Position numbers and translations under genes: made by a program. The notes under the pieces were generated by a model. That model was not told where the DNA came from, searched no databases, and worked only from the letters and a program-made list of their open reading frames with translations. From positions 1 to 21,002 of the forward strand of contig CAIMXN010000047.1 in NCBI GenBank assembly GCA_903845455.1: a stretch of DNA of 21,002 nucleotides. Direction: 5' to 3'. The DNA comes from an uncultured beta proteobacterium. Its GTDB lineage: Bacteria > Pseudomonadota > Gammaproteobacteria > Burkholderiales > Burkholderiaceae. Shown here piece by piece: positions 15,429 to 21,002 of the stretch. Each line of letters starts with the position of its first letter. Within the stretch, counting starts at the first letter, position 1.

Positions 15429-16645
15429 TTTACGTAAGACACGCGGAAGATAGCACCTGTTTCATCATCTGATACGAGCATGGATCCATCCTTGAGCACT
15501 TGTACGTCTACTGGGCGACCCCAGAAGTTTTCACCCTCTAACCAACCAGTAATAAATGGTTCAGACTTCACAACATTATTCTTGGAGTCAAGTACAACGC
15601 GCACCACATCATAGCCAACGCGCTTGGTTTTATTCCAAGAGCCGTGCTCTGCAATGAAGATGTTGCCTTTGTACTCAGCTGGGAATTGTTTGCCATTGTA
15701 AAAACGCATACCCAATGCAGCAACGTGAGCGCCGAGGTTATAAACAGGCTTATCAAACTCATCACATGATCGGCCTTTACCAAACTCTGGATCTAAGAAG
15801 TCGCCTTGATGACAGAACGGATAGCCAAAGTTCATGCCTTTGGGACGCACTAAGCGATTCAAGGTATCGCCTGGCTTATCTTCGGCAGCCCAGTCGCGGC
15901 CATTATTGGTAAACCAGAGTTCTTTGCTGCCAGGCTGAAAGTCCATGCCAACGCTATTCCGAACACCAGTAGCAACGTACTCCAAGATATTGGTTTTCAA
16001 ATTCAAACGCACAATTGCTGCATGCGTAGAAGGTGGTACAACGATGTTAGCCGGTGTACCGATTTGGAAATATAAGTACTGACCATCTGGACTCAACTTC
16101 ATAAATTTCCAGCCATGTGGCTCGTCTTTAGGAAGTGCATCGAACACCACGACAGGTGTAGGTGGATTATCTAAATTTTGTTCAATGTTGTCGTAACGAA
16201 TAATGCGTGAGAGCTCAGCAACATAGAGCGAACCATTACTAAACACCACACCATTAGGGCGATGCAAACCTTTTGCAATCGTTTTTACTTCACGCTTGCC
16301 ATCTTTAGTTACAACGGCATAGACATTGCCGGTAAAGCGTGTGCCAACAAACACGGTACCACTTGGGGCTTCAGTCATCGAGCGGCCATTCGGCATGCCC
16401 GATGCCCAGAGTTCAATCTTGAAGCCGGCAGGAACTTTCAACTTACTGACGGGAATCTCATCAGCTGGCATTGCAGAAATCCCCGGGGGATTTGGTGCCA
16501 ACGCAGGATTCATCCCATCAGCGGCGCGACCTTGCGCCCAGGTTGCTGGAATAGCCGGGGTAGCAGCTGGAGCTTGGGCAGTTGCTAAGCTAGCTACAGC
16601 CATGCCAGCAGCAAACATCAGCGAATGAATTGTTTTCAACTTCAT
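15425..16645 (-). CDS. Periplasmic PQQ-type sugar/aldehyde dehydrogenase (sorbosone dehydrogenase-like)
   Basis: The 406-residue protein has a signal peptide (MKLKTIHSLMFAAGMAVASL, cleavage near ATAQA) and a six-bladed propeller of the GSDH/sorbosone dehydrogenase class. Residues likely to line the cofactor site are His177 (DEPHGWK), Arg229 (GVRNSVGMDFQP), Asn247-Asn248 with Arg250-Asp251 (FTNNGRD) and His334 (IAEHGSWN). Cys278 and Cys294 could form a disulfide. Family enzymes oxidise aldoses or sorbosone with PQQ and pass electrons to cytochrome c. The diheme cytochrome gene overlapping its stop (ATGA) supports this. GGGAGA about 9 bases before the ATG is a good ribosome site. PQQ dependence is inferred from the family. 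No pqq biosynthesis gene is in the window. Confidence 0.87.
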   Translation of the reverse strand: MKLKTIHSLMFAAGMAVASLATAQAPAATPAIPATWAQGRAADGMNPALAPNPPGISAMPADEIPVSKLKVPAGFKIELWASGMPNGRSMTEAPSGTVFVGTRFTGNVYAVVTKDGKREVKTIAKGLHRPNGVVFSNGSLYVAELSRIIRYDNIEQNLDNPPTPVVVFDALPKDEPHGWKFMKLSPDGQYLYFQIGTPANIVVPPSTHAAIVRLNLKTNILEYVATGVRNSVGMDFQPGSKELWFTNNGRDWAAEDKPGDTLNRLVRPKGMNFGYPFCHQGDFLDPEFGKGRSCDEFDKPVYNLGAHVAALGMRFYNGKQFPAEYKGNIFIAEHGSWNKTKRVGYDVVRVVLDSKNNVVKSEPFITGWLEGENFWGRPVDVQVLKDGSMLVSDDETGAIFRVSYVK

Positions 16646-16763
16646 TGATAAATCTCCCTGTAGTTTTTTGTTTTTTATATATTGGTGCGATATTCAAGAT
16701 TCTTTTTGCACCATCGCCACAATCCTAAAGCATTTTTATTAAATTAGCGTGAAACTAAGTTTG

Positions 16764-16778
16764 TGATGCAGTGCATCA
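16764..16778. repeat. Perfect 15-base palindrome at the end of the TonB-receptor gene
   Basis: TGATGCAGTGCATCA is a perfect 7-1-7 inverted repeat that includes the receptor stop codon (TGA at 16776-16778 on the minus strand). As a hairpin it would have a very short loop, so it may instead be a protein-binding site. Its core TGCAGTGCA also occurs at 255-263, 555-563 and 11045-11053. Confidence 0.6.
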
Positions 16779-18932
16779 AAAATTGATCCTCATCCCCACC
16801 GAAATGGCTTGTGGCATACCCGCTTGATAAGCAGTAGCCGCTGAAGCAATATTAAAGGTGACGTACTGACGGTTAAATAAGTTCACTACCGATGCAAACA
16901 CTGCAGCTTGAGGCGTAACCTGATAGTTAGCTTTAAGACCAACTACTGCATAAGCGGGTAACGGCAAAGAGCCTGTGGACATCCAAGAATTTCCAACATA
17001 ACGAACTGTAGTCGTCAAGCTTGCCTGAGGAACCGGGTAATAAGTTAACCCAGCGTTCGCCATGTTTTTAGGGACACCACCAACCTGCGTATTGATTGGG
17101 TCAGTTGTTGCACTCCATGTCAGCACTGTTCTGGTGAAGCTATAACCACCATCTAATGCCCACTGAGAATTAATGTCATGGTGATACTGAAACTCCAGAC
17201 CACGACTTAATAAATTTTGTTGGTTGGTGTAATAACTAACATTAGTATAACCAGCAGTTTTACTGGTAGATTGACATCCCGTTACGATCGAAATCCCAGA
17301 AGCACTACAAAGCCCACTAGCAAAAGCCCAGTCAGCTGTAGTGATTTTGTAACTTGTAATGGCATTTTGTATGTAGTTATTAAATGCGGTGAGTTGTGCA
17401 AAGCCACCGCTCCAACGATAGTCCGTGCCCACCTCGTAACCCGTCATTGTCTCTGGCGTTAAATTAGGATTGGCTATCGAGTAACCCGTTGTGGTGTTCC
17501 CATAGCTACGCAAGGTGTTGTTCATGCTAGGTGCATGAAACGCTTGGTAAGCAGCACTCCGCAAATCCCAATCCTCACTCGCCTTATACAAAAGGCCTAG
17601 AGATGGGCTTAGTTGTGTCTTACTCTGATTTGGAATGGCTTGATACACAGGGTTAGCGCCACTAGATCCAGCGTTATACAAGGTCGGAATTTGACTGTTC
17701 CAAGAATCTACTCGCGCCCCTAAAGTTGCTTCCAACGGAATAGCTGTAGCCCTTGATTTAAGCTGCCCCAATAGACCATAAAAATTTTGTTGACCTTGCG
17801 CGTAATTCACAGAATCAACTGCGCCGGTGCCGGTTGAGGCGAGATTATTAGTTTGATTAGATGCCGAAATATTTCTTGCATCAATACCCAGAATATATTG
17901 ATCAACACCGAAAGACTTTAGATCATGCGTGTACTGAGCGGAAGCGCCAAGCGTCGAATAAGGATCAGTGTAATTGGCATTAATGTATGGATTTTTGGGT
18001 GATGTAGTGAAATTATCAGCAGTTTGTTTATAAAAGTTTGTTGATTGATAGAAAATATTCACTTGGGCTTTCTTATCAACATCTAAGCGAGTGGTAGATC
18101 CAGCTGCAATATCAGCAGTTTGAATGAGGTTCCTTGCAATCGCATAGTTATTACTTAAATCAGCCATCGTGCTATAGCCCATGCGCAAGAAAGCATTGGT
18201 ATCTGCAGTAGGCTTAAAGTAATTTTGCAATCTGACATTAGAATTCTTAACGGCATCAGTGCCCATGCCGTTTTTAATATTGCTCGGTGACCCCGGTGAA
18301 ATCGTAGCGTAGTTCTGAAAACCCTCACTAGAAAAGTAATCCGCAGAGAAGCGCATTTGCAAAGCATCTGATGCAACAATATCTTTAGATGCGGCAACGT
18401 TACCAGTAGCAAATGATCCATAGCTTGCTGATACCTCTTGCGAACTATTTTTAGGCGTTTTCGTGTTGATATTAATGACACCACCCATACCGTAGTTGCC
18501 ATACAGGCTAGATACCCCACCGCGCACAAATTCAACAGACTCAATCGATGACATAGGAACTAGATTCCATTGCACCGTACCGTAGAAAGCATCATTCGCT
18601 GGCAAGCCATCAATTAATACTAGCGTGCGTCCATATCCCAAGCCTCGCACGTTAATACTTTGACCTGTCGGATCCTTTTGGTAATAGGGCACATCATTTA
18701 AGAAAACACCGGGCACATTTTTTAATACCTGATCAATGGTTTGATCGGGTGATGACTCAAGCATCTCTTTTGTCAGAATGGTTGTATTGAGCGACATTTG
18801 ATCTAAAGGGGTATCAGAGCGAGTGGCATTGACCACTACATCATTGAGCTTTTGATCATAGTTTGGAGGTGGCGCAATTTGCGCCCAAGACACCACCGAT
18901 GGCCCGAGCAGGAGGAGGGCAAGGCTACGCAT
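16776..18932 (-). CDS. TonB-dependent outer-membrane receptor
   Basis: The 718-residue protein has a short signal peptide (cleavage near SWA, residue 17), a TonB-box-like LNDVVVNATRSD at about 29-40, and a plug domain with ILTKEMLESSPDQTIDQVLKNVPGV, INVRGLGYGRTLVLIDGLPAND, SIESVEFVRGGVSSLYGNYGMGGVINI. A 22-strand barrel follows, ending in SVGMRINF with the expected terminal Phe. The ATG at 18932 is chosen for its leader and AAGAG upstream; an ATG at 18959 would add nine residues. It takes up a scarce nutrient with energy from TonB. No Fur-like box is visible upstream, unlike the flavin operon, so a siderophore is not the obvious ligand. The adjacent PQQ-type dehydrogenase makes PQQ or a sugar-like ligand worth considering. 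Confidence 0.9.
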   Translation of the reverse strand: MRSLALLLLGPSVVSWAQIAPPPNYDQKLNDVVVNATRSDTPLDQMSLNTTILTKEMLESSPDQTIDQVLKNVPGVFLNDVPYYQKDPTGQSINVRGLGYGRTLVLIDGLPANDAFYGTVQWNLVPMSSIESVEFVRGGVSSLYGNYGMGGVININTKTPKNSSQEVSASYGSFATGNVAASKDIVASDALQMRFSADYFSSEGFQNYATISPGSPSNIKNGMGTDAVKNSNVRLQNYFKPTADTNAFLRMGYSTMADLSNNYAIARNLIQTADIAAGSTTRLDVDKKAQVNIFYQSTNFYKQTADNFTTSPKNPYINANYTDPYSTLGASAQYTHDLKSFGVDQYILGIDARNISASNQTNNLASTGTGAVDSVNYAQGQQNFYGLLGQLKSRATAIPLEATLGARVDSWNSQIPTLYNAGSSGANPVYQAIPNQSKTQLSPSLGLLYKASEDWDLRSAAYQAFHAPSMNNTLRSYGNTTTGYSIANPNLTPETMTGYEVGTDYRWSGGFAQLTAFNNYIQNAITSYKITTADWAFASGLCSASGISIVTGCQSTSKTAGYTNVSYYTNQQNLLSRGLEFQYHHDINSQWALDGGYSFTRTVLTWSATTDPINTQVGGVPKNMANAGLTYYPVPQASLTTTVRYVGNSWMSTGSLPLPAYAVVGLKANYQVTPQAAVFASVVNLFNRQYVTFNIASAATAYQAGMPQAISVGMRINF

Positions 18933-18980
18933 ATCTACTCTTACCAATTGAAGGAACATTAATTCTGGTGAATGCTAGAA

Positions 18981-19151
18981 CTACTTAGATTTGGCTTTAC
19001 CCATCAAAGAGGCTAGCAAAGGATTTGCATTGACTAGCTCTTTTTTGGTTTTAACGGCATCAGCTCCACCAGGCTTAGCAGCCTTCACAGAATTTTTCAG
19101 CCGTTGGGCAGTTGCTAAGCCTAGATTTTTATATAAGTCGGTTTTTTTCAT
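18981..19151 (-). CDS. Small basic hypothetical protein (56 residues)
   Basis: An ATG at 19151 opens a 56-codon frame ending in TAG at 18981-18983. The protein begins MKKTDLYKNLGLATAQRLKN and ends GKAKSK. It contains about 13 Lys plus an Arg and few acidic residues, with no hydrophobic helix, and looks soluble and possibly nucleic-acid binding. It lies 48 bases upstream of the TonB-receptor start and downstream of the HdeD gene on the same strand. The ribosome site is weak. I do not recognise a family. Support rests on an intact frame, sensible composition and fit in the gap. Confidence 0.55.
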   Translation of the reverse strand: MKKTDLYKNLGLATAQRLKNSVKAAKPGGADAVKTKKELVNANPLLASLMGKAKSK

Positions 19152-19194
19152 TGCTATCGATTGATGATGGGTCTACAAAAATGCTTTTTCAGCA

Positions 19195-19791
19195 TTACTT
19201 ATTCTTCATGAGGTTGCGTGCAGCGAATCCCAAGAACAGTAAGGACCATCCCTGCAAGAGAAGTTCAATTGCAATCAATAATCCCGGTAACCACAAGCTA
19301 GATGCTGGGTAGCCATTCATGATCAACACGCCCATCAAGATAGAAATGGCTGATGACAACACTAACCAAAACCATTCACGGAAATGACGATGCTGGAATG
19401 CAGAAACTAAACGCAAGAACCCAGTGATAAAAAAGATAGCGGCAAGCCATAGGGTAATCGCTTCTAATGCTGGAATTGGAAATGCCCAAGTAAAAAGGCC
19501 GGCGGCAATATACAAGATTGCTAGTACTACTTGAATGCCAACACTCTTCCATCCATGGGATTTCATTGCGTGCGCAAACTGCAATGCTCCGCCAATCACC
19601 AAGAATGCACCCAATACATTAATTGTCACAAATGAGAACAGCACTTGCCCAGCCACTCCAATCATGCCCAAGACAATAAACAATATACCTAAGCCAATCA
19701 GTGCCCCTGGCGCTTTAGCAGCCGCACCTAGTACAGCCGTACGAATTTCTTGCAACTGAGCTACCGATAACTGGGAATTATTTTCTGACAT
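19195..19791 (-). CDS. HdeD-like membrane protein (DUF308)
   Basis: The 198-residue inner-membrane protein has six helices arranged in pairs, with family traits: ALIGLGILFIVLGMIGVAGQVLFSFVTINVLGAFLVIGGALQ (29-70), KSVGIQVVLAILYIAAGLF, and RHFREWFWLVLSSAISILMGVLIMNGYP before the last helices. HdeD in E. coli is linked to acid resistance at high cell density, but the biochemical action is unknown. The start lies nine bases after the upstream hydrolase stop, so the two are probably cotranscribed. No hdeA or hdeB gene is near, so an acid-stress role should not be assumed. Confidence 0.87.
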   Translation of the reverse strand: MSENNSQLSVAQLQEIRTAVLGAAAKAPGALIGLGILFIVLGMIGVAGQVLFSFVTINVLGAFLVIGGALQFAHAMKSHGWKSVGIQVVLAILYIAAGLFTWAFPIPALEAITLWLAAIFFITGFLRLVSAFQHRHFREWFWLVLSSAISILMGVLIMNGYPASSLWLPGLLIAIELLLQGWSLLFLGFAARNLMKNK

Positions 19792-19800
19792 GTTGACCCC

Positions 19801-20625
19801 TTATATAGTGTTGTCTACTGTATCAATAAATTCTCGAACAGTCCGATTAAATACTTCTGGCTGCTCAATATTGGATAAATGAGCCGCCTCTTCCAAAATA
19901 ACCATCTTTGATCCATCAATCATGCGGTTAAGCACAATGGCTTGATCCACTGTACAGGCTGGATCTTGGCGCCCCGTCAAAATGAGAGTTGGTGCTTTAA
20001 TTTTCAATAGCATGGTGGTCTGCGCCATATCGCGTACTGCACTAGCACAGCCAATATAGCCTTCTAATTCTGTACCCAAAATCATTTGGCGCACTTTGGC
20101 GATATCTTGCGGTGCACGCTCAATAAAAGGGGCTGTAAACCACCGCTTAATCGTGCCATCTACTAAACCGGGAATGCCATCCTTGCGTGCAATCTCAAAA
20201 CGCTCTTCCCACAAATTACGCGGAGGCATTTCACTAGCGGTGTCACATAAAGAAAGTGAATGCACACGCTCTGGATAACGCGCACCCAATTGTTGACCAA
20301 TCATGCCGCCCATCGATAAGCCAATGAAATGAACTTTATCAATTTTCAGAGCATCTAATAGTGCAACAGCATCATCAGCCAATTGCGCAATACTATACGA
20401 GCCAGGTGTCGTTTGTGACCCACCATGGCCACGCTTGTCATAACGCAATACACGATAGCGATCAGCCAAAGCTGGCACATTCCAATCCCACATGCTGGAG
20501 TCTGACATTAGGCTATTCGCCATCAAAATGACATGACCGTCTTCAGGACCATCAAATCGATAAGCTACCTCTAAGCCATTCACCTTAATCGTATTCTGAA
20601 CTTGTTTGCTACTTGTCTGGTTCAT
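19801..20625 (-). CDS. pcaD: Alpha/beta hydrolase, 3-oxoadipate enol-lactonase-like (PcaD)
   Basis: The 274-residue cytosolic protein has the alpha/beta hydrolase fold with nucleophile Ser104 in GLSMGG (102-107), acid Asp221 (TGRQDPAC) and His249 (EEAAHLSNIEQP). The NSLMSDSSMWD stretch near 37-47 is the PcaD form of the oxyanion-hole region. PcaD opens the enol-lactone ring in the beta-ketoadipate pathway for protocatechuate and catechol. No other pca or cat gene is in the window, so a related lactonase or esterase role remains possible. It is divergent from a Bug-type receptor gene with inverted repeats between them. Confidence 0.75.
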   Translation of the reverse strand: MNQTSSKQVQNTIKVNGLEVAYRFDGPEDGHVILMANSLMSDSSMWDWNVPALADRYRVLRYDKRGHGGSQTTPGSYSIAQLADDAVALLDALKIDKVHFIGLSMGGMIGQQLGARYPERVHSLSLCDTASEMPPRNLWEERFEIARKDGIPGLVDGTIKRWFTAPFIERAPQDIAKVRQMILGTELEGYIGCASAVRDMAQTTMLLKIKAPTLILTGRQDPACTVDQAIVLNRMIDGSKMVILEEAAHLSNIEQPEVFNRTVREFIDTVDNTI

Positions 20626-20654
20626 GCATCGCTACCTTGTATTTTTGGTTCTAT

Positions 20655-20672
20655 TTTTAGTTTTAGTTTTAA
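20655..20672. repeat. Hexamer tandem repeat TTTTAG x3 (last copy TTTTAA)
   Basis: TTTTAG at 20655-20660 and 20661-20666 and TTTTAA at 20667-20672 lie in tandem just upstream of the pcaD-like start. Such a short, AT-rich run is prone to slippage and could alter promoter spacing, but may have no function. Confidence 0.7.
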
Positions 20673-20691
20673 TTTACTGCTTGTACCTCAT

Positions 20692-20717
20692 TAGGTGTTT
20701 GTCTTACACCTACAAAC
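20692..20717. promoter_or_regulatory. Interleaved inverted repeats, candidate operator of the divergent pair
   Basis: TAGGTGT (20692-20698) and ACACCTA (20706-20712) form one inverted repeat with a 7-base spacer. GTTTGT (20697-20702) and ACAAAC (20712-20717) form a second that overlaps it. They sit between the divergent pcaD-like and Bug receptor genes, a common place for a transcription-factor site. No regulator gene is visible in the window and the factor is unknown. Confidence 0.5.
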
Positions 20718-20772
20718 CCCAAGAGCGTGGTAGATTATCTAACGAAACTATAAAAAATATTTAGGAGACATC

Positions 20773-21002
20773 ATGAACAAGCAAAAATATGCCCCTCGCC
20801 TTCTCCTAGCTTTATTGGCAATAAGTCTAACGACGTTGACTGGTTTGGCGAGTGCCCAAATCTATCCTAACCATACTGTCAGAATGGTGGTGCCTCTGAC
20901 TACTGGGTCTGGCGCTGATATTGCTGGCAGAGTGGTTGCAAAAAGTCTGACTGATACCTGGAAGCAACCCGTTATCGTTGAAAACCGCCCTGGAGCTGGT
21001 GG
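20773..21002 (+). CDS. Bug-family tripartite tricarboxylate transporter receptor (truncated at right edge)
   Basis: The first 76 codons are visible. AGGAG lies 5 bases before the ATG. A signal peptide with cleavage after ASA (about residue 28) leads into the Bug/TctC opening: IYPNHTVRMVVPLTTGSGADIAGR, then VIVENRPGAGG, both strong family markers. Bug receptors are periplasmic and bind carboxylates, aromatic acids or amino acids for TctAB-type or orphan uptake. They are greatly expanded in Burkholderiales. Divergence from a PcaD-like lactonase hints at an aromatic or dicarboxylic acid, which is only a guess. Confidence 0.9.
   Translation, partial: MNKQKYAPRLLLALLAISLTTLTGLASAQIYPNHTVRMVVPLTTGSGADIAGRVVAKSLTDTWKQPVIVENRPGAG

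Noticed and set aside
19195..19791. Assigning the HdeD-like protein to an acid-resistance island
   Set aside because: No hdeAB, gad or other acid-stress gene accompanies it, and DUF308 proteins are broadly distributed.

Overview
The window looks like a chromosomal segment of a low-to-mid GC betaproteobacterium of the Burkholderiales, most like Polynucleobacter. This is an inference from gene content: a Bug-type solute receptor, DarP, a branched-chain amino-acid type ABC operon with a fused permease-ATPase, a short PcaD-like lactonase and Fur-type boxes of the TAAGAAT-N-ATTCTTA form. I see no rRNA, tRNA, CRISPR array, transposase, integrase or phage gene.

Left part (1-5490). A truncated membrane-protein gene runs off the left edge. 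A 460-base AT-rich intergenic stretch follows, then a secreted DNA/RNA endonuclease gene with a Fur-like site in front of it, and a small convergent DUF3820 gene. Two Fur-type palindromes 30 bp apart then head a five-gene operon on the + strand: a predicted outer-membrane beta-barrel protein, an exported FMN-binding-domain protein with a flavinylation motif, an ApbE flavin transferase, a four-helix membrane protein with several histidines (cytochrome b561/DUF4405-like) and an unrecognised membrane protein with an extracytoplasmic domain. Together they read as an iron-regulated extracytoplasmic flavin electron-transfer system. The junction between the FMN-binding gene and apbE carries an 11-bp tandem duplication. 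Removing one copy would join the two genes into a single exported FMN_bind-ApbE protein. The ApbE as encoded has no signal peptide of its own. A bidirectional terminator closes the operon.

Middle part (5513-13144, - strand). A branched-chain amino-acid/amide type ABC system is ordered livJ-like receptor, livH, a livM-livG fusion, livF. A GMC-family flavoprotein dehydrogenase and an EamA exporter, overlapping by 8 bases, lie upstream of it. On the + strand, darP (ribosome maturation) is transcribed divergently from the dehydrogenase.

Right part (13743-21002). On the - strand lie a TonB-dependent receptor, a periplasmic PQQ-type (sorbosone dehydrogenase-like) beta-propeller enzyme, a diheme cytochrome c overlapping it by ATGA, and an acyltransferase-3 membrane protein. 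The dehydrogenase-cytochrome pair is a plausible periplasmic sugar/aldehyde oxidation module, and the neighbouring receptor could bring in its cofactor or substrate. Upstream come a 56-residue basic protein, an HdeD-like membrane protein and a 3-oxoadipate enol-lactonase-like hydrolase. A divergent Bug-type receptor gene is cut by the right edge; the gap between these last two genes holds interleaved inverted repeats that look like an operator.
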